Below, one piece after another: positions 52,763 through 62,432 of a stretch of DNA of 64,000 nt. Numbering within the stretch: the first letter of the stretch is position 1; each line of letters begins with the position of its first letter. Below the pieces are notes generated by a model, which worked only from the letters and a program-made list of their open reading frames with translations, was not told the origin of the DNA and made no database searches. The stretch comes from Hyphomonadaceae bacterium (lineage in GTDB: Bacteria > Pseudomonadota > Alphaproteobacteria > Caulobacterales > Hyphomonadaceae). The position numbers were made by a program, and so were the translations under genes. The stretch spans positions 310,001 through 374,000 of the forward strand of contig JANSWU010000003.1 of NCBI GenBank assembly GCA_024743315.1, in the 5' to 3' direction.

Positions 52763-54121
52763 ATGAGACTTGTTCAAGCTTTCCTCCTCGCCAGCACGCT
52801 TTGGCTCGCAACTGCCATGCCTGCATTGGCGCAAAGCCTTATCCGCGACGCAGAAATCGAAGAAACCCTGCGCGAATGGACAGACCCAATCCTCGAAGTC
52901 GCGGGCCTGGAGCCGAACGATGTCGGGCTCTACATCATCAATGATCCCAGCTTGAACGCTTTCGTTGCGGGCGGTCAGCGCATTCATTTGCATACCGGCC
53001 TGATCATGGCCTCGGACAATGCCCGCCAAGTCAAAGGGGTGATCGCGCACGAGACTTGCCACATTGCCTGTGGTCACACCGTGACCCGGACTCGAGCAGC
53101 CAGTGTGGCTTCACGGCCAGCCCTGGTTTCAATCGGGCTCGGTGTGCTTGCCATTGCCGCAGGTGCTCCTGATGCCGGCGCTGCATTGATTGCAAGTTCG
53201 CAACAATTCGCGGCCCTAAATTTCTTCGTTCACACGCGCGCCGAAGAGGCCATGGCCGATACGATGGCGGTTCAGTACCTCATTGAGCTTGAGCAATCGC
53301 CGATGGGGATTGTCGAGTTTTTCGAGAAGTTCCGGTACCAGGAAGTCCTGTCAGAGGCGCGCCGTTATCCGTATTTCCGGTCTCACCCCTTGTCGTCTAA
53401 TCGGGTTCGAACCACACGCACCTTGGCCGAGGAGTCCGGCCTCGCGGACAAACCTGAAGACCCGCGGGTCGTCAAACAGTTCGAAATGATGAAGGCCAAG
53501 CTCGTTGGTTTCCTTGAGCCACCCGCACGCGTGTTCCGCGACTATCCCCCCACGGACTTATCGCAACCAGCTCGCTATGCCCGCGCCATCTCGGCGATGC
53601 AGGTCGCGGATTTGACCACCGCACTGTCTGAAATCGACTCACTGATCGAAGAAGAACCTGAGAACGCCTACTTTCATGAGTTGAAAGGCCAGATCCTGTT
53701 CGAAACCGGAAAGCCCGTCGATTCTGTTGAACCCCTTCTGGAGGCCAATCGGTTGCTGCCCGGGAACGCCCTGCTGCAAATCTCGCTCGCACGCTCATTG
53801 CTCGCCCGCGCCGAACCCGGCGATATGGAAATCGCCGAAAATGCCTTGCGCGATGCGTTAATCGCCGAACCGAACAATGCCTTTGCCTGGACGCAGCTCG
53901 CCATTGTTTTCGAACAACAGGACAACCGCCCAATGGCGCAAGTCGCGACTGCAGAAGCGGCTTACAATATCGGCAATTATCCGCGCGCCTATTCATTTGC
54001 AGAGCGCGCCATTCGAGAGCTGGAACCGAACACGCCAGCCTTCCGTCAAGCCAGTGATATTCGCAATGCCACTGACCCGGCGCTGCCCGAAAACGAAGTG
54101 TTTTGGCGGCGTCGACGTTGA
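52763..54121 (+). CDS. Periplasmic M48 metalloprotease with TPR repeats (BepA/YfgC-like)
   Basis: A 452-residue protein with a signal peptide (FLLASTLWLATAMPALAQ). The M48 domain contains GVIAHETCHIACGHTVTR, the zinc motif H-E-x-x-H (HETCH), and a second site EEAMADTMAVQYL (the third ligand Glu in E-A-M-A-D). From about residue 265 the chain is made of TPR-like helices (LIEEEPENAYFHELKGQILF; LIAEPNNAFAWTQLAIVFEQ). This matches BepA-type outer-membrane quality-control proteases. It is followed by a DsbA-like gene, suggesting a shared envelope-folding context. Start is the ATG before the signal peptide. Confidence 0.88.
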   Translation: MRLVQAFLLASTLWLATAMPALAQSLIRDAEIEETLREWTDPILEVAGLEPNDVGLYIINDPSLNAFVAGGQRIHLHTGLIMASDNARQVKGVIAHETCHIACGHTVTRTRAASVASRPALVSIGLGVLAIAAGAPDAGAALIASSQQFAALNFFVHTRAEEAMADTMAVQYLIELEQSPMGIVEFFEKFRYQEVLSEARRYPYFRSHPLSSNRVRTTRTLAEESGLADKPEDPRVVKQFEMMKAKLVGFLEPPARVFRDYPPTDLSQPARYARAISAMQVADLTTALSEIDSLIEEEPENAYFHELKGQILFETGKPVDSVEPLLEANRLLPGNALLQISLARSLLARAEPGDMEIAENALRDALIAEPNNAFAWTQLAIVFEQQDNRPMAQVATAEAAYNIGNYPRAYSFAERAIRELEPNTPAFRQASDIRNATDPALPENEVFWRRRR

Positions 54122-54220
54122 GCCCTTCACGCAATTGTCAGCATTAAAGGCTTGTTTTTCACCAGAAACAAAGCATTTGCGTGCCATATACCGATCCACA
54201 AGATGAATCAGGATTCAGTC

Positions 54221-54964
54221 ATGACCCGTACACTTAGTTTCGCGCTCGCCGCTACGGCCATCGCTCTCACTCCGGCTTGCGCCCAAGGCCAGGTCGAGGC
54301 GTCGGACAAGGAAGCCATCGAGAAGATCGTTTACGATTATATCCTCGAAAACCCTGAAATCATTGAAGAAGCCCTGATCGCTCTCAGCGAAAAGCGCGCC
54401 GCCGAAGAAGCCGAACAGGCCCGACTGGCCATCGCCGAAAACCAGGATGCGCTGATCAATAATCCAGGCGACTATTATGTCGGCCCGTCAGACGCGCCGG
54501 TCACAGTGGTCGAATTCTTCGATTATCGCTGCGGTTTCTGTAAGCGGTCGGCGCAATGGGCGGTCGAGCTGCCCGAAAAATATGACAATAAAGTCCGGGT
54601 CGTGTTCAAGGAATTCCCGATCCTCTCGACCGAGAGCGAACGCGCGGCTTTGGCCGCGATCGCGGCAGGCAAACAAGGCAAGTATGTTGAAATGCACATG
54701 GCCCTGATGGAGCTGGACAATGGGTCAGGCTTTGGGCCCGAGCAAATCAATGCGGCCGCCGAGTCCGCGGGCGTCGATGTTGAGCTTATGCGCGCGGATA
54801 TGAAATCGATCGATGTTCAAAAGACAGTTGCAGATGCCAAAAGCCTGGCACGGACGCTCGGCATCACTGGCACGCCGAACTTTATCGTCGGAACCGAATC
54901 CGTCTCCGGTGCCGACATTCAAAGCGTCGAAGCACTGATCGAATCGGCTCTGGCGGAGAGCTAG
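54221..54964 (+). CDS. DsbA-family thiol:disulfide oxidoreductase, periplasmic
   Basis: A 247-residue protein; ATG 54221 follows CAGGATTCAG and starts a signal peptide ([14 protein letters not shown], Cys at the likely cleavage or lipidation point). A charged helical N-terminal segment of about 45 residues ([20 protein letters not shown]) precedes the thioredoxin fold, as in Com1/DsbG-like proteins of alphaproteobacteria. The active site C-G-F-C sits in [12 protein letters not shown] and the cis-Pro in [11 protein letters not shown]. It oxidises or isomerises disulfides in exported proteins. It ends in a 4-base convergent overlap with thiG. Confidence 0.88.
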   Translation: MTRTLSFALAATAIALTPACAQGQVEASDKEAIEKIVYDYILENPEIIEEALIALSEKRAAEEAEQARLAIAENQDALINNPGDYYVGPSDAPVTVVEFFDYRCGFCKRSAQWAVELPEKYDNKVRVVFKEFPILSTESERAALAAIAAGKQGKYVEMHMALMELDNGSGFGPEQINAAAESAGVDVELMRADMKSIDVQKTVADAKSLARTLGITGTPNFIVGTESVSGADIQSVEALIESALAES

Positions 54965-55734
54965 ATCAAACCGGCCAAAGGCGAAGACGGGTCGGCATAA
55001 CGTTTCCGACCCATACGCCCTGCCAAATAGGCTTCCCGGCCCGCAATGACCGCATGCTTCATCGCCGTTGCCATGCGGATCGGATCCTTGGCTTCTGCAA
55101 TCGCCGTATTCATCAGTACGCCATCGCAACCAAGTTCCATGGCCTGCGCCGCATCTGACGCGGTGCCAACGCCTGCATCCACGATCACAGGCACGCGCGA
55201 TTGTTCGACGATCAGGCGAATATTGAGCGGGTTCTGGATGCCGAGGCCGGATCCGATCAGGCTGCCGAGAGGCATGATCGCCGCGCATCCGACATCCTCC
55301 AATTTGCGAGCATAGACCGGGTCGTCCGAGCAATAGACCATCACTTCAAACCCGTCAGAGATCAGTTCCTTTGCGGCTTTCAACGTCTCTTCCATGTCGG
55401 GATAAAGCGTTTTCTGATCGGCCAGGACTTCCAGTTTGACCAGATCCCAACCGCCCGCTTCGCGAGCCAGTCGCAGGGTGCGCACCGCCTCGTCCGCCGT
55501 GAAGCACCCAGCGGTGTTCGGCAGATAAGTGAACTCGTCCGGCGAGACATGGTCCTGCAACCGGTCTTCGTCCGGATTGGACAAATTTACCCGGCGTAGG
55601 GCAACCGTGACCATCTCTGCCCCTGCCGCGCGAGCGGCATCTGCATTTTGAGCGTAAGAGGCATATTTTCCGGTGCCCACGATCAGGCGGGAATTGAAGG
55701 TCCGTCCAGCGACGGTCAAAGCTGTATCAGTCAT
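54961..55734 (-). CDS. thiG: Thiazole synthase ThiG
   Basis: A 257-residue protein matching the ThiG length. [17 protein letters not shown] at the N-terminus, the [18 protein letters not shown] block containing the Lys that forms the Schiff base with deoxyxylulose phosphate, and the phosphate-binding [20 protein letters not shown], with [14 protein letters not shown], are all present. It builds the thiazole ring of thiamine from DXP, the ThiS thiocarboxylate and dehydroglycine from ThiO. Gene order thiS-thiG with 63 bases between them. No ThiE, ThiF or TPP riboswitch is seen nearby. Confidence 0.94.
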   Translation of the reverse strand: MTDTALTVAGRTFNSRLIVGTGKYASYAQNADAARAAGAEMVTVALRRVNLSNPDEDRLQDHVSPDEFTYLPNTAGCFTADEAVRTLRLAREAGGWDLVKLEVLADQKTLYPDMEETLKAAKELISDGFEVMVYCSDDPVYARKLEDVGCAAIMPLGSLIGSGLGIQNPLNIRLIVEQSRVPVIVDAGVGTASDAAQAMELGCDGVLMNTAIAEAKDPIRMATAMKHAVIAGREAYLAGRMGRKRYADPSSPLAGLI

Positions 55735-55797
55735 GTCGTTCGCTTAGCGCTGGCCGATGTGTGGGGCAAGATGGTGAATGGCGCAGGCGCGGCGCGC

Positions 55798-55998
55798 TTA
55801 GCCGCCGCCGACAAACTGTACGACTTCGAGTTTGTCGCCGTCCTGCAGGACCGTGCTGCCATGCTCAGCTTTCGGGACAATTTCGAGATTTCGTTCGATT
55901 GCGACACCGCGTGGATCGTCCGCCAGGGTCAGCACCAGCGCCTCGACGGTCGTCCCCTCTGGCAAGTCTCGGCTTTCGCCATTCAGAATGATCTGCAT
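55798..55998 (-). CDS. thiS: Sulfur-carrier protein ThiS
   Basis: A 66-residue ubiquitin-fold protein; ATG 55998 follows GGAGGCAGG, so the longer open frame is not real. [20 protein letters not shown] starts the fold (M-x-I-x-x-N-G motif), [13 protein letters not shown] is the central strand and the chain ends VVQFVGGG. ThiS normally ends in Gly-Gly, which becomes a thiocarboxylate; one extra Gly is visible here. It supplies sulfur to ThiG, the next gene. Divergent from aroQ with only 67 bases between starts. Confidence 0.9.
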   Translation of the reverse strand: MQIILNGESRDLPEGTTVEALVLTLADDPRGVAIERNLEIVPKAEHGSTVLQDGDKLEVVQFVGGG

Positions 55999-56065
55999 AT
56001 GCCTGCCTCCAATTGCGACAATTGCACTTGCCAAGCCTCGCGATCCGCCGCAAGAGCGTGTTGCA

Positions 56066-56491
56066 ATGACGCAACAGATATATGTTCTCAACGGACCGAA
56101 TCTCAACCTTCTCGGCACACGAGAACCAGAGATTTATGGCGCGACCACGCTGGATGATATTCATCAGCAAATGGCCGCCGCCCAACCCGATTCGCAGATC
56201 ACGTTTCGTCAAACAAATTCGGAAGGCGAATTGATTGACTGGGTCCAGGAAGCATCCAAACAGGCAGATATTCTGATCCTGAATGCCGGGGCCTACACCC
56301 ATACGTCCGTCGCGCTTCACGACGCTTTAAGAGCTTGCGAGGCGCGCATTTTCGAAGTCCACATCTCTAACCCTGCGGCGCGCGAGCCGTTCCGTTCCAC
56401 CAATTATGTGGCCGCATGTGCCGAAGCCTGCATTGCAGGATTTGGCGCACGCGGCTATTTGATGGCGCTAGACGCCGCTCTTGATAAATAA
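56066..56491 (+). CDS. aroQ: Type II 3-dehydroquinate dehydratase
   Basis: A 141-residue protein of typical AroQ length; the ATG at 56066 leads into [20 protein letters not shown], with the catalytic Arg and the Tyr of YG on the flexible loop. [16 protein letters not shown] and the [15 protein letters not shown] block (catalytic His of H-I-S-N) complete the family. It makes 3-dehydroshikimate in the shikimate pathway. It is followed by accB (23 bases) and accC in the common aroQ-accB-accC arrangement. Upstream in-frame sequence runs through the thiS region and is not part of the gene. Confidence 0.95.
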   Translation: MTQQIYVLNGPNLNLLGTREPEIYGATTLDDIHQQMAAAQPDSQITFRQTNSEGELIDWVQEASKQADILILNAGAYTHTSVALHDALRACEARIFEVHISNPAAREPFRSTNYVAACAEACIAGFGARGYLMALDAALDK

Positions 56492-56514
56492 AAAGACTGA
56501 GGAGCCTCACCCCG

Positions 56515-57000
56515 ATGTCCACAAGCAAGACAAAACTCGATGCCGGCCTGGTCCGCGAACTCGCTGCAATCCTTCGCGAAGCAGACCTCGGCGAAGTCGA
56601 GGTTGAACATGAAGGTCTGCGGATCCGAGTCAGCAAGGCCACATCCATGGCGCCTGCTGCCCCTGCGATTGTGCAAGCGCCGGTCGCTGCCCCCGTAGCA
56701 GCTGCCCCGGTCGCCGCGCCCGCCGCCCCAGCTGCAGCCCCTGCAGCTGCGCCAGCGGCCGCCCCATCCAATGCCACGACCAGCCCGATGGTCGGCACCG
56801 TCTATCTGTCACCGGAGCCCGGCGCCAAAGCATTTGTGCAAGTGGGCGATAAGGTCAAAAAAGGCGACACGCTGATGCTGATTGAAGCGATGAAGACCTT
56901 TAACCCGGTCACCGCTGAATCCGCAGGTACTGTCAAAGAAATTCTCGTCGCTGATGCTCAACCGGTTGAGTTTGGCGAACCTCTGATCGTTGTCGAATAA
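56515..57000 (+). CDS. accB: Biotin carboxyl carrier protein of acetyl-CoA carboxylase
   Basis: A 161-residue protein. The N-terminal helices [20 protein letters not shown] are followed by an Ala/Pro/Val-rich linker (about residues 45-85) and the biotinyl domain, [20 protein letters not shown], with the biotin Lys in [11 protein letters not shown] (E-A-M-K) and a final FGEPLIVVE. The E-A-M-K-T variant of the biotin site is common in alphaproteobacteria. It carries carboxybiotin to the transferase in fatty-acid synthesis. The gene is directly followed by accC (12 bases). Confidence 0.95.
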   Translation: MSTSKTKLDAGLVRELAAILREADLGEVEVEHEGLRIRVSKATSMAPAAPAIVQAPVAAPVAAAPVAAPAAPAAAPAAAPAAAPSNATTSPMVGTVYLSPEPGAKAFVQVGDKVKKGDTLMLIEAMKTFNPVTAESAGTVKEILVADAQPVEFGEPLIVVE

Positions 57001-57012
57001 GGACACGAAACG

Positions 57013-58353
57013 ATGATTGAAAAGGTCCTCATCGCCAATCGCGGCGAGATAGCTCTGCGCATCCATCGCGCTTGTAAGGAAATGGGCATTGCCACAGTGG
57101 CGGTTCACTCGGAAGCGGACCGGGACGCAATGGCGGTCCGCCTGGCCGATGAAAGTGTCTGTATTGGCCCGGCTCCGAGCGCAAATAGCTATCTGAAAAA
57201 GTCGCAAATTATTGCGGCTGCTGAGATCACGGGCGCTGATGCCGTCCATCCAGGCTATGGCTTCCTGTCGGAAAACGCGCAATTCGCCGAGATGGTCGAA
57301 GCGCATGATCTGATCTTTATCGGGCCTACCGCAGAGCACATTCGCACCATGGGTGACAAGATCACCGCCAAGCAGACTATGATCGATGCCGGCGTCCCCG
57401 TCGTCCCCGGTTCTGATGGTGGTGTGACGTCGATCAGTGAAGGCAAAAAGGTCGCCAAGAAAATCGGCTATCCGGTCTTGATCAAAGCCGCTTCCGGCGG
57501 CGGCGGTCGCGGCATGCGGGTCGCAGAAACCGAAAAAGACCTCGAGAATGCGATCAAGTCGGCCAAGACCGAAGCCAAAGCCGCGTTCGGCGATGATGCG
57601 GTCTATCTCGAGAAATACCTCGGCAAGCCTCGTCATATCGAAATCCAGTTGATCGCCGACACGCATGGCAATGTTTGCCACCTTTGGGAGCGCGATTGCT
57701 CGCTGCAGCGGCGCCACCAGAAAGTGTTCGAAGAAGCCCCCTCTCCGGCCCTGAACCAGGCGCAGCGCGAAGAGATCGGGACGATCGTCGCCAAAGCCGT
57801 CAAGAAAATGGGCTATCGCGGCGCCGGCACAATGGAATTCCTGTATGAAGACGGCAACTTCTATTTCATCGAAATGAACACAAGGATCCAGGTCGAGCAC
57901 CCGGTCACCGAGATGATTACCGGCATCGATCTGATCCGTGAGCAGATCCGCGTTGCAGATGGCAAAAAGCTGTCTTTCACTCAAGAAGATGTCATGCTTG
58001 TCGGGCACGCGATTGAGTGTCGGATCAATGCCGAGCATCATGAGACATTTGTGCCGTCGCCGGGTCAGATTACCGACTTCCACGCGCCGGGCGGCCCGGA
58101 TGTGCGCCTCGATAGCGCCGTCTATGCCGGCTATAAGATCCCGCCGCATTATGACAGCATGATCGCCAAGCTGATCGTCCATGGTCGGACCCGCAATGAG
58201 TGTATCATGCGCCTGCGGCGGGCCCTCGACGAGATGGTTGTGCTCGGGGTCGATACGACCCTGCCACTACACCGCAAACTGGTCGAAGCGCAGGATGTGA
58301 TAGACGGCAATTACGATATTCACTGGCTGGAGCGTTTCCTCGGTCTGAAGTAA
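57013..58353 (+). CDS. accC: Biotin carboxylase subunit of acetyl-CoA carboxylase
   Basis: A 446-residue protein of the standard AccC length. [20 protein letters not shown] begins the pre-ATP-grasp domain. [20 protein letters not shown], the glycine-rich ATP loop [32 protein letters not shown], and [20 protein letters not shown] followed by VEHPVTE (metal and catalytic residues) are intact. It carboxylates the biotin of AccB using bicarbonate and ATP. A terminator 34 bases past the stop ends the aroQ-accB-accC unit. Confidence 0.96.
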   Translation: MIEKVLIANRGEIALRIHRACKEMGIATVAVHSEADRDAMAVRLADESVCIGPAPSANSYLKKSQIIAAAEITGADAVHPGYGFLSENAQFAEMVEAHDLIFIGPTAEHIRTMGDKITAKQTMIDAGVPVVPGSDGGVTSISEGKKVAKKIGYPVLIKAASGGGGRGMRVAETEKDLENAIKSAKTEAKAAFGDDAVYLEKYLGKPRHIEIQLIADTHGNVCHLWERDCSLQRRHQKVFEEAPSPALNQAQREEIGTIVAKAVKKMGYRGAGTMEFLYEDGNFYFIEMNTRIQVEHPVTEMITGIDLIREQIRVADGKKLSFTQEDVMLVGHAIECRINAEHHETFVPSPGQITDFHAPGGPDVRLDSAVYAGYKIPPHYDSMIAKLIVHGRTRNECIMRLRRALDEMVVLGVDTTLPLHRKLVEAQDVIDGNYDIHWLERFLGLK

Positions 58354-58386
58354 ACGGTCAACAGGATTTTTGGACTTTTTCTAGAT

Positions 58387-58418
58387 GCCCCGTGATTGTT
58401 ACAGATCGCGGGGCTTTT
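58387..58418 (+). terminator. Terminator of the aroQ-accB-accC unit
   Basis: GCCCCG (58387-58392) pairs with CGGGGC (58409-58414), followed by TTTTG and a moderately T-rich tail. The loop contains the TGTTACA word discussed among the findings. Confidence 0.65.
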
Positions 58419-58440
58419 GCTTGTCTTTCCGACACTTCAT

Positions 58441-58460
58441 TGTGTGACGGACGTGTGACG
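58441..58460. repeat. Paired GTGTGACG boxes, left end of the low-GC region
   Basis: GTGTGACG-GAC-GTGTGACG is a direct repeat with 11-base period. The complementary arrangement, CGTCACAC-ACA-CGTCACAC, occurs at 63110-63129 in opposite orientation (17 of 20 positions agree). Confidence 0.6.
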
Positions 58461-58565
58461 CAGTCGAGGGGCAATTCAGCGAGAATGGCTTCACCCGCTT
58501 CATCAAGTTGACGCCGAAATCCGTAGCGTTACCAATCATCGCGCTGGCTAGATCAGGGTCATACT

Positions 58566-59111
58566 ATGAAAGTCAAAACCATTTGTGCGGCGACGTTGAG
58601 TGTTTGGACAACAGGTTCGGCCTTTCCTGCACTCGCAGAGGGATACTTGTGGGCGAACAAAGATCACGCGTGCATCGTTGAGAGTGCGAAGTACACATCA
58701 GCTGATGGCACCGCACACGGCAACTGGTCAAATGCGCCAAAGACGTTCTTCGTAAAATTTTCAAGCTGTGCGGATTTTGCCCAATCGAAGGGCCTAGAAC
58801 CGCAGCTAGATGCAGGCATCTCACTGGAACCGGTTAATGGACAATGGGAAGTAAACCGATGCGCGGAGAAGGCTTCTGTCAACAGCCAACGATATCAGGT
58901 AATCGAAGTCGAAAACAACGTACTACTTGGAAGACTTGATCCTCAAGACGCAAGTTGGCTATCCATCCGTCCACTCGCGACCGGAGCGGGAGATGCCATC
59001 AGTTTCTCGGAGAATGGACTGGTAGATGTAAGCAAGTACGCTCGAACAGGCGTTTCTTCGGATGCCAATTGGTTCACTCTGCGGGCTCGATGCACGGTCT
59101 TGGAGCGGTAG
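58566..59111 (+). CDS. Secreted protein of unknown function
   Basis: A 181-residue protein with a signal peptide (CAATLSVWTTGSAFPALAEG, cleavage likely after ALA). The mature part is Trp- and Ser-rich, with four cysteines (HACIVE, FSSCADFAQ, VNRCAEK, RARCTVLER) that could form two disulfides. No domain is recognised. Codon use and lower GC differ from the acc genes to its left. First gene of the unexplained 58.4-63.2 kb region; its own promoter should lie in the preceding 150 bases. Confidence 0.6.
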   Translation: MKVKTICAATLSVWTTGSAFPALAEGYLWANKDHACIVESAKYTSADGTAHGNWSNAPKTFFVKFSSCADFAQSKGLEPQLDAGISLEPVNGQWEVNRCAEKASVNSQRYQVIEVENNVLLGRLDPQDASWLSIRPLATGAGDAISFSENGLVDVSKYARTGVSSDANWFTLRARCTVLER

Positions 59112-59136
59112 TTTCATGGACTAGGTAATCGCTCTC

Positions 59137-59307
59137 TTGGTAGCAAACTTCGTGATGCTGATGGTTATCGTGAACCGGCAGAAGTATCCCGAATCTAAGG
59201 ACCTTAAAGCGGGAACGGTACTAATCGCCTTAACAGCGTTGGCTGCCGGGCTCATGTTTGGATATGCGTTCGCGAACAGCGCGGGCATTTTTGGCTGGAT
59301 CGATTGA
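59137..59307 (+). CDS. Small two-helix membrane protein, start disrupted
   Basis: The frame encodes about 56 residues from TTG 59137: a first hydrophobic helix (LVANFVMLMVIV), the loop NRQKYPESKDLKAG and a second helix (VLIALTALAAGLMFGYAFA), ending GIFGWID. The better ribosome site (GGAGCGGTAG) serves an ATG at 59116 whose third codon is the amber TAG at 59122-59124, in frame with this sequence. So the original start may have been lost and TTG 59137, GTG 59152 or ATG 59155 may be used. Function is unknown. The remaining bases to 59467 contain nothing I can assign. Confidence 0.45.
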   Translation: MVANFVMLMVIVNRQKYPESKDLKAGTVLIALTALAAGLMFGYAFANSAGIFGWID

Positions 59308-59466
59308 AGTTAGGCGTCTTGCCTCCCTGCTGATCCTCGATGCTGGCTTGGCGTTCCTTAACAGTTTCTACGGGTGACTGAAGCCTTTCTGAGTCTTCGA
59401 CCAGAAGAATTGCCTACGAACTTACTCCGTCAGACGACCAATTCCTTGCTGAGCTTTTGCGACATG

Positions 59467-60459
59467 CTATCTATCGCCCTCAAACCAGTGCCCTGGGTTG
59501 TTGAATGGCCGAATATCAGGATCCCACTTTACGTTTATGCCCTTTATCTTTCCCGTCATCTGCATACTTCTGGGTAAGATAGAAATCCCAGCAGAGCTCG
59601 ATGAATCGGTGTACGGGTAGTGTGAAACGTCTGTTCCAAACAGTTCGGTGTCAACGGAGAGCTCCACAACTGCACCTTCTTTGAAATCTGCGACGGCTCG
59701 GCGAACACCTTCGAATACATCCACCGGCAACCTGATGTAAGATCCAACAAATCCCTCTGGGCCATCAAGGTAATGTTTGTACTCGTCACCTCCTTGCACC
59801 ACCTCAGGCCAGCAGTACAGCCGCTCTCGTTCTGGCAATGGCTTGTCTGTAGGCCACCGGTGCTCCGAGTAAGCCATCAGTTCTGAGTCTATGAACTCTC
59901 TAGCGTCTTGTGCGGAAGCGAATAGCTTAGCCGGGGAGCCTTTAAAAAACTCCTCACGGTTGTCATCCATCATTATGTGATCAAGTTCTCCGAATTCGGC
60001 ATCGCCATAAACTCTGGTTTCATAGCCAGCGATGTGAAATGAGAACTTTTCGTATCCTCTTTCCACTTGTTCATCCGATGACTCAAAAAACATTAGGACA
60101 GGATCTCGGCGACCCTGCCATATTCGTGTGTAAGCAATGAGTTCTTCGAACCATCTACCGTCAGGACTGCGATAAACACCTCCCGTCCAATGTCCCTCAA
60201 AAGTGACGTCTGTAAGCTCTATCCTGACAGTAGTTGTGTAGCGTTCAAGATCCTTCCAGTTACCGTCAACCTGTAAACGCGGCTTATCAGCGTCGGTAAA
60301 ATCGACGTCTGTAATGTTGAACCGTTTTGCTGCATGATATGAAGTCGAAAGAATTTCTTCGCTCAGTTTGACACGCTGCGGCGGAGCTGTTTGTTGGGGA
60401 TCCTTTTCCTGCTCTGAAAGGGTCGTCGTCGACTTTTTTGACTTCTTACGAAACATCAC
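59467..60459 (-). CDS. Unknown protein, 330 residues
   Basis: Not recognised. The N-terminus is Lys/Ser/Thr-rich and disordered (MFRKKSKKSTTTLSEQEKDP), then a beta-rich body with many Trp/Tyr and acidic residues: TTVRIELTDVTFEGHWTGGV, DPVLMFFESSDEQ and GFVGSYIRLPVDVFEGVRRA. No signal peptide or membrane segment. Last gene of a leftward three-gene unit with two secreted proteins; it overlaps the upstream stop by 4 bases (ATGA), so translation is coupled. Composition differs from the chromosomal genes nearby. Confidence 0.6.
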   Translation of the reverse strand: MMFRKKSKKSTTTLSEQEKDPQQTAPPQRVKLSEEILSTSYHAAKRFNITDVDFTDADKPRLQVDGNWKDLERYTTTVRIELTDVTFEGHWTGGVYRSPDGRWFEELIAYTRIWQGRRDPVLMFFESSDEQVERGYEKFSFHIAGYETRVYGDAEFGELDHIMMDDNREEFFKGSPAKLFASAQDAREFIDSELMAYSEHRWPTDKPLPERERLYCWPEVVQGGDEYKHYLDGPEGFVGSYIRLPVDVFEGVRRAVADFKEGAVVELSVDTELFGTDVSHYPYTDSSSSAGISILPRSMQMTGKIKGINVKWDPDIRPFNNPGHWFEGDR

Positions 60460-60941
60460 AAAAGCCCTTCTCGTCTCATCTGTTCGATCACCGCAATCTG
60501 CAGTGCCTGTATGTTAAAACAATACTGAAAGCCTGCTTCGTCCATCTCACCACGTTCGACAAAAGCTGCTTGATTTACCCACTCCAACTCTATGAAACTG
60601 TCGATCTGTTGCTGCCGATGGTTTAAGGCCTCGGGAAACTCCTGAGATCCCTTTTCGGCAGCTTCTGACGCAAGGTACATCGCGTAGAAAGTAGCTACAG
60701 CCTTCGCGCCGCGTGCCGTGCCTGCATACTCTTCTGCGGTGGCGGGTTGTTCTGCATCCGTGGCGACGGCAGAGGCGATTTCAAACCTGACAGAGCATCT
60801 GCTGAACTCTTCCATAGCCTTGAAAGGGTCATTGCCAAGTTGCTCAGCCGGAGGACGGATTTGTGCCACCGAAACCTGATTCGCAAAAAGCACGGGCATC
60901 GCCACGGCAACTAGCTTTAAGAGCAACTTTAAAGTAAGCAC
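60456..60941 (-). CDS. Secreted helical protein of unknown function
   Basis: A 161-residue protein with a signal peptide (LLLKLVAVAMPVLFANQVSVAQ). The mature part is helical, Ala/Glu/Gln-rich, with two cysteines (FSRCSVRFE and FQYCFNIQAL) that probably form one disulfide. The spacing and residue types resemble small periplasmic helical-bundle proteins, but no family can be named. It starts 9 bases downstream of the 229-residue gene and overlaps the 330-residue gene by 4 bases, so all three form one operon. Confidence 0.6.
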   Translation of the reverse strand: MLTLKLLLKLVAVAMPVLFANQVSVAQIRPPAEQLGNDPFKAMEEFSRCSVRFEIASAVATDAEQPATAEEYAGTARGAKAVATFYAMYLASEAAEKGSQEFPEALNHRQQQIDSFIELEWVNQAAFVERGEMDEAGFQYCFNIQALQIAVIEQMRREGLL

Positions 60942-60950
60942 ATCAGGTTC

Positions 60951-61640
60951 CTATCGCTTCTGGGTGCCTAGTTGCTCGGGCATCCTGAAGCTCCTGCTCA
61001 CATAGATAGCATCGTCTAACTCTCGCTCGGTCCCCCAGCTGTTGTAACCTGTTTCCCACCTGAAAAAATGTGCCCCTATCGGACACGTTACTGTCACGCT
61101 GATGAGCCAAGTCTCATCAGTAAAGTTGCCCTCTACAGTTAGCTGCACGCAAAGCAGATTATTCGAGTCTATCAGTTTGATTTCATCAATCTCGTAGGTC
61201 CCGAATCCAAGAAAGCTTTCGTTGAGATCGCGGACCGTTTGTTCCGCTCCCACTCGGGCTGACGCCATAAACTCTTCTCGTTCTTCATCACTCAGAGCTT
61301 TCATGTCAGATTGCGTTAGTTCGACACCGTCCTCTAACTCAAGGTAAGTCACGAACAATAAAGCTCCTGCTTCTGCGGTGTCAGATGAGGAATACAAAGT
61401 TAGGACGTTTCCGGTTGCTTGTGAGTATTCACGGGCGCGGCCTTCTTCTTGTCCTGCAGACAAATATCCAAGCATTGCTCCCAATGCCAGGCTATCCACA
61501 CCCGTTGGGGTAACCCAATGCTCTGGGGCCTCGAAAGTGAAGCCAGAGTCGTGAGAGAAGGTTTTCATCTTGCTAACCTCGGCGGACACCGGAGTAGACA
61601 CAACACAAAAGGCTAAGAGTAGTGAGGTTGTCTTGAACAA
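60951..61640 (-). CDS. Secreted protein of unknown function, 229 residues
   Basis: Signal peptide MFKTTSLLLAFCVVSTPVSA, then a mature protein beginning EVSKMKTFSHDSGFTFEAPE. The 'F.f..P..W' start and the alternating strands (GNVLTLYSSSDTAEAGALLF; LLCVQLTVEGNFTDETWLIS) resemble PsbP/DUF1795-like folds found in envelope proteins, but similarity is only at pattern level. First gene of the leftward trio; its promoter must lie in the AT-rich 61641-61700 stretch. The function is unknown. Confidence 0.6.
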   Translation of the reverse strand: MFKTTSLLLAFCVVSTPVSAEVSKMKTFSHDSGFTFEAPEHWVTPTGVDSLALGAMLGYLSAGQEEGRAREYSQATGNVLTLYSSSDTAEAGALLFVTYLELEDGVELTQSDMKALSDEEREEFMASARVGAEQTVRDLNESFLGFGTYEIDEIKLIDSNNLLCVQLTVEGNFTDETWLISVTVTCPIGAHFFRWETGYNSWGTERELDDAIYVSRSFRMPEQLGTQKR

Positions 61641-62432
61641 GCTTCGTCCCCCAGAGCTATAAGACTTGAAGAACTACCACATTAACTGGAGCGGTCTTCA
61701 GCGCAACCGGTTCCTCCAAAAGCAATCCGTTCGAAGATACCGGTGTGTTTGCGGCAGGCCTAATTCTACCAATATGCGGGGTTTGTATATCTGGCCGCAG
61801 GGTTTTGTGAATTCTGTGGATCGTCAACCAGCATTCACGAGTGAACCTGAGGACTTGAGAGCCGCTCCTTAGGGTGCCTCGTGCCTACCAACTTATGTTG
61901 GGGAACACGACGATGCCTATGGCTGCAGATAGAACACCATTGGTGGGGTGAGTTCGTGCTCAAACGAACCCCTCCTATAGCATTTACCTTAAGATTAATT
62001 GTGATCATCTCATGGATACCTTCAGCCTTCACAATGCCTCTTAAGGCGCAACCTCATAGGGGTGGTGTGTTAGAACACCCCCACCACCCATCTTAGGTGG
62101 TCCTATAGGTGAGCTTAAACATGGCCTAAGGTCTCCCGACATCTGTTGGGCATCCTTAGGTAGGCCTAGTTCTTCTCCCCCTATTCTAATGGACACTTCA
62201 TGTATCTTCCTCTGTTCTCTGGGTGTCCTGAGGGAACCTTATTGATGTTTGGTGGTCTTTCCTCCTTTAGTACGGACACGAAATTTCCAAAGCTGCTCAT
62301 TTCGCAGCCGTTAAAGGATTTCCATACCTCGATCCAGGTTGTGGATAAGACTTGATCGAATGTGTTCTCCCGGTTGTGGGGTCCCTCCTCCCGTGTATGT
62401 TGACATTACTATTTCGTAACCCGGGGCACCAA
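61641..62432. other. Long non-coding stretch with CCTTAGG-type words
   Basis: About 790 bases with no gene I can support. It holds a cluster of near-palindromic words: CCTTAAG (61987), CTCTTAAGG (62038), TCTTAGG (62091), CCTATAGG (62102), CCTAAGG (62125), CCTTAGG (62154). A GGTGG..TGTT-AG-AACA..CCACC hairpin sits near 62061-62088. Composition is unlike the rest of the window; it looks like phage- or plasmid-derived intergenic DNA, or degraded coding sequence. Confidence 0.45.

Noticed and set aside
61666..61872. 68-residue open frame in the gene-poor stretch
   Set aside because: No ATG-associated ribosome site, no domain, irregular composition; better explained as chance.
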